A DNA stretch of 64,000 bases from Kryptolebias marmoratus (Eukaryota; Chordata; Actinopteri; Cyprinodontiformes; Rivulidae): contig NC_051435.1 in the NCBI RefSeq assembly GCF_001649575.2, positions 3,650,854-3,714,853 on the forward strand. The letters are read 5' to 3'. Below, piece after piece: positions 50,269-62,950 of this stretch. Under the pieces are notes generated by a model. The model was not told where the DNA came from. It did no database searches and saw nothing but the letters and a program-made list of their open reading frames with translations. Each line of letters starts with the position of its first letter. Position 1 is the stretch's first letter. The position numbers and the translations under genes were made by a program.

Positions 50269-52035
50269 GTACGTATGTTTACATCTCTACACCACAGACA
50301 CCTTAATAAGCAAAACCTGCAGAAGAGCATGATACTGACACGCTAGTGTGGTAAACACTGAACAAATGCACAAACAAACTTGTTTGGACAGAAAATAATA
50401 AAAGAAAGAAGGCAACATTCCTGCTACCTCTGCATGGAAGCAGCTAATTGGATATTGAAAGCTAAGCTGCAAAAAATGAAATCCAATTCTAACTCTGTAC
50501 AATATTCAGGCTTGCATGTTCAACTCTTTAGAATATAATTATGCTTCCAAGAGCTGGGATTCAGTGGTTATAGAGCACTGCTTTCCCTCAATGAAATTAC
50601 AAAAGCTACACGATAGGGAACATCTATAGGTGACATGCAAACCGAATTTCCAAAGTTTATTATAACTAGCTTAACAAAAAAAAGTGACGCATCATTACCA
50701 AAGGAAAAATCTCTTCTTAAAACTCATAGTATCCTCACTTAATGCTGCTGCCAGGAGCTAAGTTCACGCATCCTGATTGTTTCATCTTGTTTTTTTTGAG
50801 ATTTTTACCTTTTTAAAAAAATATTTCAGGAGCAAAATGTTCAAGTTTTCAGAATACTTCATTGAATGTCCTTTGACATCCGATTTGTAGCTCTAATTAA
50901 CAAGGGTTTGCATATTTAAAAACAATTAAATATTTAACTTTTTCATGAGCATAAGCATGTTAGCATGAAGTCAAAGCAAAATGTTAGCATTGTAAAGCAG
51001 CTGTCTGGTATCAAAAACAGAGCAGCCAAAAAGTTTTAGTCACTAAAATAACTAACAACTGAATGAATAAATGAACAAATAAAACAGTGCCTATTTAAAA
51101 TGTGGTCGAGGAAAAATAAATTATCAATGACCAAAACAAGAAAAGCTTTGAGTTTAACCAAAAGCATTAGTTTAATCAAATGGGACTAAAACTCATCTTT
51201 TAAATAAATAAAATCACCTCGTGTGGACAAATGCAACACCTCCCACATCAGAGCATGGTGGAGGTAGCATCATGTGTAGTTTATGTATTTATTAGGACCT
51301 GAGAGATTGGTCAGATATGAATGAATGGGAGTGCACTAAATTAAAATTCATATTTAAAAAAAAAAAGGGTTTTGTCGTTCCAAACGTCACACAGGGATTT
51401 GGCATTGGCATGAAAGTTCACCCTTCAAAGCAACACATGGGTGGTTTTTGGTACTCTGGGTTGGTTAGGACCATTTTGTTCTTGTTTTATTATATTATAC
51501 TGATTAGTGCTAATTTTCCAATGAAAGAAAATCAGTGGTTTAATCCTCAACAGCCACCTTCACATGTAAAAGACCTAAAACTTTGCAGAACTTTAAATAC
51601 TTTGTTTCTTTCTTTTTGAAGGACACCAGTCAAATTAATGTGTTTATTGGTCTTTCCACTTTTAGCTAGCCCGTGATATTTTCTTATTGGTTGCTTCAAG
51701 TCTGGTTAAGCTAATATATAATTTGTCGTTGATAATGAAAGAAGCACTGTTCCTTTTCCTACCAACCTTTCTGAGTATCCATTGTTATTGTATGTGCCTG
51801 TTCTCTTAATATCATCTAATGTTTAAATTTTTCCACTAGCTTTTACGAAAAGGATTTTACAGAATTATCAGTTCTAATTGGGCCCACCGGTTGCTGCTAT
51901 AGTCGGGTGTTTAAGCTGCTGAGTGGGTGTCATCAGTTAGAAAAGGTCAGGCACTCCATTAGCCCTGTTGTGAAGAGCAGTAGCGCAGCATAAAGAATGT
52001 TGAGCTATTTTTCATCACACTTCATCAGCGTTTCT

Positions 52036-52192
52036 CCAATTCTAGTCTTCAGAAACCCGTGCCTTGCATGTTTTAGATGTTATCCTGGTTCATTATGTTC
52101 CATTCAAATGAGGGAGTTATCTCGATCTGCAGCGATGACCCATTCTTTTCAGTGGAGGTGTGCTGGGCAGAGAGTCAGAAGGACCGGAACCA
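52036..52192. mobile_element. Palindromic teleost MITE, copy 2 (decayed)
   Basis: ccaattctagtcttcagaaa and gccttgcatgttttagatgt, then tatcctgg at the left, with gatctgcagcgatgacccat in the middle and aggaccggaacc at the right, follow the consensus order of the element at 29889-30082. Confidence 0.5.
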
Positions 52193-52254
52193 AAGAAAAC
52201 TCTTGTCTGCAGTCTGATCAAAGATAAAAGATTCTTATAGGTGTAAAATCTTGA

Positions 52255-52670
52255 TTAAACAGAAAGCAATGGTTATATTTCCATTGCAGTATTCAATGCA
52301 CAATGTTACCATGAACACATTTTTATTATCACCTGCAGGCGAAAGCTGGAAGATAATGTGTTTGCCAGTGTGTGCATGTTTGCTGTTGTTAGCAAAATAC
52401 CACCTGAACTACACGGTAATCAACATAATCCAACATAAAAATGGCTGTAAATTTTACAGATACTGAGCTAAAGTTTGGTCTGGTCACAACACATACTCAG
52501 AACATGCCATAATGAGATTTTATATAAGATCAGGCTTTACCTTACTTTCAGGGTTTCACCAAAACGGCTAAAACTCTTATAATAAGATGATCTTAGTCTA
52601 AATCCTTGGTTTGAAAGATGGTGGGTTATATGCATTCCTTTGGTATTCATATTAACAAAAGGTACGCTAA
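52255..52670 (+). repeat. Family F repeat, copy 6
   Basis: tgagctaaagtttggtctgg, cacatactcagaacatgcca, cagggtttcaccaaaacggc, taagatgatcttagtctaaa and ggtgggttatatgcattcct occur in family order over roughly 400 bp. Confidence 0.65.
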
Positions 52671-54869
52671 AGACAACAGCTTTGTGTACACTGTATTAAA
52701 TCAACAGGTGTTTTTGTCAGTTTTTCCCGTATTAGCCGTGTGTAAAATTTCTGTACACAAATAAAAGGTTTATTTTTATTTCCCTCTATGCTTATTTTTG
52801 GTTTAGTTTGTGTTAATCCTTAGATGACAAATTTAAAGGAGTAATCTTTTTCTGAAGTAAAAAAAAAAAGTGACGCCCACGGAGTAATTTACCAATTAGT
52901 GAGTCACGTTCTGAATAATGTACCGGAGTAAATCCACTGGCAAGGTGATGCTTGCAGATTTTATTTATTCTTTTAAGGCTCTGTGAATCACTGCTTAAGC
53001 CAATATGGGATGATGTTGAGCAGTCGCTGACTCAGTTAGCCTCACTGAGAAGCTGCCGGCATAAGTCCATTAAAGGTCCCCTTGAATGGGCCCAGCTCAG
53101 ACCGGGGGTGTGGGGGGGGACACGTGGAGCAACAGTACCGGAGTAACAGCAGCATGTGTGTGTGCTGGAAAATGAGAGTGTACACAGTCACATGAAGCAT
53201 CAAGCCTCTCTTTAAACTGCTTGTTTGTTGATTCTGTCCCATTGACGGCATGTGATGAGAGGAAGTCAGTGTGTGTGATATGAATTTCTGAGCTGTTCGG
53301 AGAAACATAAAGACCCCTTTCTTTCATACAACAAGTCGCACTTTTGAGAACACAATTCAGAAGTCGCACAAGGACGTTGTTGTCATGCAGGCGTTTGACA
53401 ATTCCACAAAAGCAGTTGGAGAATACTCAGACATATACTTTAGTTTGGCAATAATTCACATCGAGGTCACGCACAAATGTGCAGTCTGTAGGAATGTAAT
53501 ACCAGGTACAGTGGTGAAAGGCCTTTTTTTAAAAAAAAAAAAAAACTGTAATTCATAACAAAATTACCTTTTCCTGACTCTCATGCAGAATTGTGTTGGC
53601 AATAATTCTGCTTGCTGAATCCTTCCATCCCTCTTAAATGACTTCAAGCAATTCCAGTGAAGTTTACAGTTACTTTCAGATAATAAAAAGAAATAAATTG
53701 TAAAAAAAATTGATAAAAAATGAAAAAAAATCAAAGGCAAAGTTTATTTTGATTACACGTGGTGCTGTCATTAATGTGTGGAAATATAAGTGAAATGGAC
53801 TCTTGACAGTGTTACATTTCTCTGGATCTTTGGTATTTAACCATGGCTGTGGGAATTAGGGGTGCGGAGGGTGCTGCAGCATTCCCTGATGGGTGCGAGA
53901 GAACATGCATGTTCAAAAACATACTTTAAAATAAATAAAAGACGATATTAGTGCAGCATATTTTTAATATTTCAGAAAATAAGTGAAAAGTAGAAAACTG
54001 GCAACTAAAAACTACAAATAGCGCAGGAAGGCAATTATAGATCGAGGTTTCTGAAGCAGATTTCAAAAAGTACAATCGTTTTGAAGGAAATGAAAAGCTG
54101 CGTGTAAATCTAAAGAGGGAAAACAATGTGAATAGTTAAATATTTTGAAAAGTATAAAAGCCAGAAAACCCAAAAGTCATCGCTGAAATCTCCTAAATGA
54201 ATTGAACATTTTGAAGCACAGAAGATGCATATGTAAAAATAAAAAAACCCAACATGAAAACAACCGTCTGCATGCTGAAGCAGCTTTGATCCAATCAGAA
54301 TTGAAGCTGTGCTGCACTAGCAGACGTTGTGAAGGTGCTCCTGACGCCGGAGTCCAAAGGATCTCATCACTGAGACGCCCCTGCCTGTGTGGGAGCCGGC
54401 TTACATAACTTACACGCAGCAAGCAGTTTATGTGGAGACGGGTGGTGGGCAGATACTCCTGCAACGTTTCAGCACTACCGTTTCGCACCTTTTTTCCTTT
54501 AGTTGATACTCATGGCTAAATTAGCATAAAAGGTGTGAAAACTGTTATTAATACTGGCTGCATGAGTTAGCACCACTGTTTTACTGTATGTTCCCTGGCA
54601 CAAAACAGATTTTTTATTTTTTTATGATGTGTTCAGGCTCTGGCTGTCCTCCTTTCCATGTTCTAAAATCCCATTAGCAGGAAGAGTGCACAGTATAATA
54701 GACAGGTGTCAGCTCACCTGTGTCCAGTACCTTTGCAGAGGTGACTGATAATATGAAACAAAGTCTGTTGTTGGATACTTTGAAAAAAATGTTGCCCAAA
54801 ATTTTTGCCTCAGATTTTTTTTCAACATATCTGGAAAACTACTGAAGTAAACTCTTTCAGAATTGTCTC

Positions 54870-55185
54870 TCCAGGCTTACAGTCCATTTTAGAATTGATT
54901 TTAAACTTTAATTGTTCACTTTTAAAGCTCTTAATGGTCTTGCCCCACCTGATTTAGCAGATCTAGTAGCTTTCCGTGAGTATGAGAGGACCTCAACTAA
55001 TACATCTTTACAGTTTCTCCATGAGTCGAAATACAAACAAACATTTATTATTCAGGAAGGATTTTAATACCTAGTGGCACTCTGGCATTTTTGCATTGTT
55101 TTATTGATTGTGTTTAACTTTCATATTGTGAAGCACATTTGGCTGTTGTAAAGGGCTCTAGAAATAAATGTTGATTGATTAATTG
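54870..55185 (+). mobile_element. L2/Rex1-like LINE 3' end
   Basis: The + strand encodes, with one stop, RIDFKL then LFTFKALNGLAPPDLADLV, the hallmark C-terminal motif of teleost L2/Rex1-type non-LTR retrotransposons (R..FK...LTFKALNG.AP.YL.DL). It is followed by a 3' end with gtgaagcacatttggctgtt, ctctagaaataaatgttgat and a short TTGATTGAT-type tail. It is a 5'-truncated, dead insertion on the same strand as tmeff2. A short scrap of family F (gaggtttaaccaaaatgctt) follows at about 55195. Confidence 0.7.
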
Positions 55186-56048
55186 ATGGATTTTCGAGGT
55201 TTAACCAAAATGCTTATGACTCACCAAAAGTGTTTCATGTTTAACTTCAATAAAGGCAAAAAAGCAGACGTAATTTTTTTTAGAGACAAACAAATATATC
55301 ATCCTGAAATAAATTGGATCTTAACGTTTCATGTGACCTGATGAATGAAACTTTAATATTTACACTTTTCAGATTTCTGTCTCTTTAGCTGCTCAGTGTG
55401 TCACTGTTTCCCGTCCTGCGCTGTCACAGTATTCGGTTCAGTGAAGCTTTATGGCTGAAAAGAGCCATCTGCTCCTGCTGGAAACAACACTGACGAGCTC
55501 AGTTAGATGAACAGAACAGAACAAAAGACGCTGAGCTAAAAGAAGCAAAAATCACACCGACAAGCTGAGCACTGTTCAGTTAACTGATAAAGACTGTGCC
55601 ATAGTGGCATAAAGTCATTTATTAAGGATCAGAGGAGTTGGGACGAGGGTAGGATGAGACGACCTGAGGCCCTCAGATAAGGTGTGCGGGTAGCCTCGGG
55701 ACAAAATTCAAAACGGGAGTCAAGTTTCTTGAGTTTTCACCTCTATGACCCCAAGTATCCTTTAATAATCTGGAAAGAAAGAAAAAAGGAAGGGTGTGTT
55801 GGGCATTGGGTCTGATGATTGAGGCATCCAGAAAAGGTCTGGACACATTTATACAATATATCAAACTTAAGACCAAAAATGTTCAACTCTGAGGCAGTTA
55901 ACGAAAATTAATAAGATTAATCTGATCATCTGAGTTCAGGTTTGTGTGGTTTTTGAGTGGTGGGAGCATTAGTGTGAGAAAAGTAGCTGCAGTTGGTCCA
56001 ATTCCAGTTTTAGCAACAATATCTGTGTAACGTAGGTTAACTGATGGG

Positions 56049-56455
56049 TGTCATGGTCTGTGACTATAGTTAAGTCAACTTGTTCTCCAGTTGGGTTGTT
56101 TTGACTTATACATTTGTCACTATGAAGCTCCTGCTTTATGTTTACTTAATATTAGCATTCCTTTCCTGTTATTTTCTTTTTAAATCCGACAACCCCTTAT
56201 TTATTGTCTTCCTATCTATTTCACACTTCAGTTCTGGGATTGATTGCCAACCAGCTGTTTTTCATTTGTCATTTACTCCTTTTGAAAAAAAAACAGTCCC
56301 TTGTTTTCAGTGGTCTGTTGTCAGATCCTTATCACCATCATTCCTGGTTGTGATTCTCTTCAGTTTTGTTTAGTTAATAAATTATGTCCTTCTTAACCAC
56401 TCACGTTGCTGCATTTAGATTTTACCTCCCCACATTCAGGTTTTATTCATGAACA
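56049..56455 (+). repeat. Teleost interspersed repeat with TG...CA ends, LTR-like, copy 3
   Basis: Starts tgtcatggtctgtgactata and ends cattcaggttttattcatga plus aca. It includes ctgctttatgtttacttaat, gtcagatccttatcaccatc, an AATAAA near 56377 and ttgctgcatttagattttac. It has the same layout as the copy at 25410-25860, again without coding capacity. Confidence 0.45.
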
Positions 56456-56554
56456 TGTTTCTTCCAAAATGGTGTGAGCCCATTTCCAGAAGACATTGCC
56501 TGGAATAATTGCTTTGAAATTGTAAAAGTTGTTTAGGGATAATGAAACATTGTT

Positions 56555-56630
56555 TTCATACATGGACTGCCCACCACCAAGTCCAGATCTCAACTCCATC
56601 AAGATTTTGGGGGTGTCCTGTGAAAACTTA
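56555..56630 (+). pseudogene. Tc1-like transposase fragment (SPDLN motif)
   Basis: The + strand reads DCPPPSPDLNSIKILGV, matching the WP..SPDLNPIE.LWG motif around the second catalytic Asp/Glu region of Tc1 transposases. Only about 25 codons are recognisable. Confidence 0.55.
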
Positions 56631-56799
56631 ATACAGGAGTCCTACTCTTTTTGTTAGTTTTAGTTAGAAGCTAGCTTAAAAAGTGAAGCTTTTAATATTC
56701 TGGGTTATATATGTTCCAGCTCTCAGAAATGAGGTATAAATCTTAGGGAAGAAAAAAAAGATCCTGGTTACAAACAGCTGAAATGAGCTGCTTCTGTAC

Positions 56800-57090
56800 G
56801 GTGGTTGGACTCAGCCTTGGAGATAAGGTGAGAATCTCCATCATTCTCCAGCATCGAAAGGAGTTAGTTCATATATCTGATTAAAATGCCTCCTGGGTGT
56901 CTTCCTCTGGAGGTTGTCAAGGCTTGTCCCACTGGGAGGACACCCAGAACCTGCTGGAGTGAAAGGAAATGCTCTCTGGCCTGGGATCAGCAGCAGATCC
57001 CCCCAGAGGAGATGGAGATTGTTTCTCATTACTTCCACAACCTAACATCGGATAAGAAGAAAAAGAATGGCTTAATGGATGCAATCTGGT
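56800..57090 (+). mobile_element. Rex3/RTE-like LINE 3' fragment, copy 2
   Basis: The + strand encodes KMPPGCLPLEVVKACPTGRT followed by PRTCW and LAWDQQQIPPEEMEI, the C-terminal block of the Rex3/RTE-like ORF. It then ends in acatcggataagaagaaaaa and a short ATGG-type tail, as these LINEs do. It lacks the middle part kept in copy 1 at 27915-28485. Confidence 0.7.
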
Positions 57091-59149
57091 TCCTCATTTT
57101 ATAAATGTTATCTTTAATTATAATGATGCATCAAAATAAGATATAAAGCATGGTCATTAGATGTGTTGACATAATTTTCTTTGTTTCCATCAAGAAAGAC
57201 CTGCACTAGATTTATAGTTTGAAGTTTAAGATTATTTTTTAATTCTACTGTAAATCAACATGCTCATGAGTGACCCATCTTATGTCTTCTTATGACTGGC
57301 ACCCAGCATCGTCCTTTAGATACTTCATGTTCTGTCAGCAAACCTCTTCCAATCTGCCAAGGCCAAGAGAGCAGACGCTGGAGTCTGCTGTTCCTCCAAA
57401 CAGTAAACAAATGGCCTGCTGAGGTGTCACTTTCATACTAAGTGATGACTCCGAGGCATATACAACCATGATTGCCTTTTATTTTTTGATTAGTAACTGC
57501 TACAGAAAAAGAGAATGCCTTCGGAGGCACACATTCTGCAGGTTTTGACATTTAATAAAGTAGAAACCTTTAATGTACCAAAGAAAAAAGACAAATTCAC
57601 ACTTCATGTACCAATTTATTCCAAGTTTTATTAACTTGCAGCAACAGACGTGAAAGTTCAGATTTAAAAGTCAGTGAACAGACGAGCTCCAGCCAGTGAA
57701 AGATAATTAGCACAGGATAGCATGGCTGTCCTAACACACAGAGTGCTACCCCAGCGCACTGAGGAACAGTTAAGCTTTAGCTTAGCGAAGCAAAACAAAC
57801 CTCGCAGTCTTTTCTTCTTTCCCCCAAAGGGGAGAATTAAGCTAAAGCAAGCACTAGCATGGCATTTTCTAATTCACTTTATGGAGAGAAGAGCACAACT
57901 TTAAGGAAGCCGTTGCATGGAAACGTGACACAGACTGTAAATGAAAAGTTGTTAAAATGCCGTGTTTGATCACTGCTTTGTTTGGCTTTAATGTCCGACT
58001 GCTGCCAGATGACAGGAACCACATGTTTGGTTGATGGAAGGAGCTCTTTGTGGGTTTCAGTGACTATCAGTGAAATAATATCACTTTAATCTAACAAATT
58101 AGTGATCAATACTCTCGGTGTACAAGAAAAGGCCTTGTCATTTCCAATTAGTTTAATCATCTCTCTGGATATTGTACTTTTCTACTGATAATCTAATACT
58201 TTATTGATTGACTTTATGGATCACAAGAGATTGTATTGCTTGGCGCTGTACTCTGAGGTCAGAGTTTAGCTTAACAGCGAAGACTCAAGGTTTGAGTTTC
58301 AACAATGTTTGTTAAAACATCTGAAAACATTTTTCTCTTTAATTTATTTGCAATAAGTGACAAAAGGCCAAAGGAATGTACAGTAATAGACAAAAGTTGT
58401 TAGAAATTTCTGTGCTTTTCATATACAGAGAAGAAAATAAGGCCGAATTTAAACCACAAACAGGACATTTTTTGGTTAAAAGTATTTGGAAAGATGTAAT
58501 ATATGAAATAAAATAGTTTGCAAACTTAACTCAAATGAGTTGTGGCTTAAAAGATAGATACAGGTCAGTATTTGGATGCCTTTTTGCCTCGCTGAATCAA
58601 GTCCACTTCAAGCTGTCAGGTCAGTAAGATGGTAAAAGCTCCCCCTGAGTCGTGTCATCTGCCCCTGTGGTCACCAGATTAAAACCCAGAGTGTCCTGCT
58701 GAGCTGAAAATGTTCCTGTGAAGTTCGACTTTGATGTAACATCATTTCAAAGGTGGGAAACACTTTGGGGAAAGCAGATTCATGCTTGGATTTCAGTTTT
58801 GTAAATGGAAAAGCCAACTATCACAAAATGTGTAAAGTTTGAGGATTTTTTTCTTGCATATGCAGCACATTTTCTGTGCCCACAGCAGCATTTCAGCTGA
58901 ATTTTGATGCTTTATTCTTTCATTTCTTTGCTCTTTTTTGATCCTTCAGTTTGCAATTTTGCTAATGAGCTAATGATTATTCTGCTGAAAGGTTCAGCTT
59001 TAAAACTTTTGAATAATAGCCTCACATTATCTTTAAAAACACTCTGATGTTAACGTTTTAATTAACACCTCTTGAGGTGCACAGTGTCTGAACCTAAAAC
59101 CTTTTAGTTCCACCACCATGTCTCACAGCTGGTTTGAGCTTTTCCAACA

Positions 59150-59820
59150 AATAAGGACACGTCCACATGGAAACACTGCCTTTCTAAAACGGTCTTTTAA
59201 TTTGCCGTTTTTAAAAACATCCTTGTGGACATGGCACAGTTTTTAGAAACACAAACAGAAAATGACCCAAACGCTGCAGACGTACCAAAGTGTAAATACA
59301 AGAAGTAAAAGACAAGGATGGTGACTACAGAAGCAAAAAAAAAATCTTTATTTTTTCGGGCTGTCAACATAATGGAACTTCTCCTTTGTGTTAAATTAAA
59401 CTAATATTGACTGGGAATCACGTCACTCCAAATATGCTGACATAATGGATGATTTCAGGCAGAGTATCCTGCAAGGGACGGTTGGAGGTACAAGTTTCAC
59501 TCACAGGGTTCAAACACTCTGGTGTTTTTCACTGAATTATTGAAGTTATACAATAAATGAAGGTTTTGCTGTATTTAAACAGCTGGCATCTGCAACACAA
59601 AGACAAGCATGTAATCTGTCGTTATTCTTAGATTTTCATGCTTGGAGTTGTAGGTTAGATTAGATGATTAGATGTGGGACTATGACTTTGTTTGCCGAAG
59701 GTTGTGTTTAGAATACTTTGGAACCTGGTTTCCAAAAACACCATTTTGGGGCTCCTATAATGATGTTTCTGTGTGGATGCGAGGCCTATTCATGAAACGC
59801 CAGGTCCAAAGTTTTGCAGC
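59150..59820. mobile_element. Putative long MITE with inverted ends
   Basis: The left end has cgtccacatggaaacactgc, then ctttctaaaacggtctttta. The complement of the right end (about 59790 leftwards) reads gcatccacacagaaacatca, then cattataggagccccaaaat. ccacatggaaac versus ccacacagaaac, and similar G-rich/A-rich blocks, pair across about 640 bp. A second weak pairing (ccttgtggacatgg near 59221) lies inside. There is no ORF of note. It may be a hAT-like MITE, but the borders are approximate. Confidence 0.35.
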
Positions 59821-61319
59821 CCAACAGCAACACGTCCAAAATCTCAATCAGAAGATTCAGATTTTGCTGTAAAATTAAGGAATCTTTGAGACTCTGCTCA
59901 TTGCTCGACTGGTTCTTTAAATCCATAAATTTCAGTTTCCTTCCAGATTCTCTGTCTTTGAAGGCTTTTAAAATGTCTTCAGCTGCTGGCATAATGACAA
60001 AACATTTCATCAGCAAACAGAACTTCAGACTCTGGGGGGATTTGTTGTTTCATGTATGTTGGATATGCATGCATGATTTACAGGCTGATCCAAAAAAAGA
60101 AGCCAAATTTATAGGCAGTCTTACAGCAGAAAGTAGAATGTGTACGTGCAGGTTATGTATGAACTTGGCAGCTCAATAAAGCTAATAACAGCTCTCTTAG
60201 AAGGTTCCATTCTTTTTCTTCATCTCTCTCCTAATCAGCTCCAACAAAACAAACAAAGAACTCCATTCAGCCACTGATGCTCTGTTTTTCTTCTGCATTA
60301 CTCACCCTGCAGTGACTAAGTGACTAAATAATGTGTGACATCCCCTTTTTCTGACCCTTCATTTGGCAGACAAGCAGGTAAAAATGTAAACTGGTTCCCC
60401 CCCATGGCCATTTTGTCTTTGTCTCCTCAGACCGCAGCTATTGTACAGATACTAAAGGTTTTTATTGATTTACCATGAACCCCTCCTGACTCGAGCCTGA
60501 TCCCTTAAAGCTCAGCCTTTTCACGAAACCCAGCAAATTTAGTGTCCCACAAGCTCCAAGGTCAATAAGTCTGCAGATTTTAAAAAAAGATGAAGACTGT
60601 GAGCTTTTACAGAAGATGTTTTTATTGTTATTAAAGGGCTGTGGAGTTCACTTTAAAACTTCTGCTGTTAAAGAGACAACTCTACGTTGTAAAGATGCAC
60701 TACTATTTTCCATTTGCTCTGAATTTCTTGGGGATTTTATTATTAGTATTCACTGAAATGGACTCAGATATACTTTATAGGCAGAGCAAAATTATACTAA
60801 ATATCCAGATACTTGCTTCTTACATAAGGTCAGATTCCAACCAATGATTTCATACAGAGCCAAGCCTGTTCCCCCATTTAGATTCCAATTTCAAATCCTG
60901 TGAACACCACATTTCGATTTAAATTGACAATTTCAATGTAACTAAATTTTGAATCGCCATGAAGCTTTCTTTGTCATAAACTGTGGTTGTAGGACGTAGA
61001 AATGAAGGTGGTAATCTGGAGGCACAGCCCCGAGACAAACAGGCAGGCTCCGAAAATAGAAACACCTTATTTTAACAAAAGATCAGAACCAAAAAGGACA
61101 TAATGACTAAATGCACTGGAACTGAAACCTGGTGTGACAGGGAAACAGGAAGGAAATTTACCTAGAACCAAGAAGAGAACTACTTTAACAAAATAAAACA
61201 GGAAATGAGGTATAGAGAAAAAAAAACCTAAAACTTGGGAATACAAAACAGGAAACAAGATAAACTTTTAAAGACAAAAAACAAAATTTCTGATAGTAAT
61301 TTCTGGGTGATTTTGAAAT

Positions 61320-61645
61320 GAAAGCATTTCTTGAAGGAATGCATTTTGCCCTTCACTCTATATGCCAAAGTTACAGAAATGATGTTCCACAATCTGTTAA
61401 CCACACGACCACAGCAAAGTTTAGCTCAATATCTGTACAGAGGACTGAATTGTAGTCATAGTTTTCTGTTTGATTAGCTGTAGTGGCCATCTTGAATCAG
61501 GTTGACGCTAAAGTTTAAGTGTAGATGTACATTCACTGATTACTTGGAGAAATTTAATAAAATCTCTTCAGTGATTGTGAGATAACAAACAAACATTTAC
61601 ATGATTGCCGACCTTTCATGATGGAGATGATGGTGGAATTAAGGT
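61320..61645 (-). repeat. Family F repeat, copy 7 (reverse)
   Basis: Antisense blocks: ttgaaggaatgcattttgcc, agctcaatatctgtacagag, tagctgtagtggccatcttg, aatcaggttgacgctaaagt, gtgtagatgtacattcactg and gattgtgagataacaaacaa. It is parallel to the reverse copy at 45765-46100. Confidence 0.65.
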
Positions 61646-62923
61646 CTTTGTGTGGCATTCAAAAAAACCAAAGCTTTCCATTAAAGATGGTGTGACAGCA
61701 TCAGCACAAATAATAAACTAATTGGATATTTTTTTTTAATTTCTGAGAGCACATGGAGAAGTGTATGGAAGTAAAAACTGAATCATCCTAAAGTGGTTTA
61801 GCCATTTCTGCTTTTTACTGATGAAAACATAAGAAAAAGCACAAAAAAAAAGTATTTCTTGTTTCTTTAGATGAGTCTCTTCAAAGACAATTTGTTGAGA
61901 GATAAAAAGAACTGGAACATTCAAAGCCACAATGCATTAATTAATATTTTCTTTATGCTTTATGCAGAGCAGCTTTAACCAATTCAACAGTGCAGCAGCA
62001 CATTACAGTAAATTAGACAAATATTGAGCATATTTCAGTCACCTGATCATTTTGGAACAAGCTTCATTTCATCGATTATCCTCAGAATTTAACTGGTTGC
62101 TTTAAGACGAGTTTTCCCCAGGCACGTCAAGCCATCTGCTGCCGGTCAGACTCATCACGAAGCAGACGTGTTGTTAAAAATGTATTTATCGATTTGAACC
62201 TTAAGTCGTGCATGTATCAGTGTCAGGTGTCTGCTCAGATTCCATATGAGCGACGAGATGAGATGACCCCACTTTGGGCACCTCTTCTTCTAAAACCCAT
62301 CCCACACAGGTCTTTCATACGAAGCCGAGCTCTTATCCCCTTACTGTCCTCCGAGGGCCCGCGTGGCTCTGCTCTCTGGCACCGCGCGCTTTAGCAGATC
62401 ACTTTATGTGGCAGATCGAGTTACACGGAGCTCCGGAGTGCTCGTGAGTATCCCTTTCACAGCTGTATTGTTGAACGGCTCAGTAAGCTCTGTGTGTTTG
62501 AGGGGGCTTTACACAGATTCAGTGGGAAAGCCATGGAAAAGGATTCACTAACACAAACAAATTTTGCAACTGGAAACAGCGAGCGTCTTCCCACGTCCTT
62601 ACACAGCTGCTGCTGAAGGAGGAAGACGCTCGAAGCCAGAATCTGTCCTCCATCTGAGCACCAGCCTTCCTTTTCTGCTGTATTTTCTTGTTGGGAATCT
62701 GACCTGCGGTATTAGTTTTTGCTCTATCTTTAGAGATATCTCATCTCGCTCTGCCACACCCACAGGAACATGAAGTGTATCTGTCTCCTCTCAACACACA
62801 ACCACAAGCTTCTAATCAAACAGGCCCAGGCACACTCTTACATATGCAGACACACGCTTATTCAGCTAATGTCCGTGGCTGCAGGAGCCTGTGGTTAATA
62901 ACAGTGTTTGTTCTTTCCTGCAG

Positions 62924-62950
62924 ATGCTGGCTCGGGATCAGGAGATGATG
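62924..62950 (+). CDS. tmeff2: tmeff2 microexon 4: acidic Gly/Ser linker
   Basis: A 27-nt exon between TTCTTTCCTGCAG and GTAAGA. With the split G it encodes DAGSGSGDD and one base of the next codon. DAGSGSGD is identical to the segment following the first follistatin module in mammalian TMEFF2. It is phase 1 at both ends, so skipping it would keep the frame. Ser-Gly pairs in an acidic setting could accept glycosaminoglycan; that is inference. The remaining exons (linker, second follistatin module, EGF-like domain, membrane span, tail) lie beyond the window. Confidence 0.88.

Larger units (their letters stand above)
50269..62923 (+). other. tmeff2: tmeff2 intron 3 (about 12.7 kb)
   Basis: Phase 1 intron with donor GTACGT at 50269 and acceptor TTCTTTCCTGCAG ending at 62923. 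It contains the LINE, MITE and family F copies listed separately and no convincing gene. A weak Tc1-like scrap (gcatggtggaggtagcatca at about 51252, a VKHGGGS-type coding block) lies near 51235-51275. The last kilobase before exon 4 (about 62100-62800) is GC-richer than the rest and not repeat-like. Confidence 0.9.

Noticed and set aside
61020..61260. A-rich stretch resembling a further reverse copy of the TG...CA repeat
   Set aside because: Only general composition and scattered words agree with the copy at 34668-35059; not enough to call.
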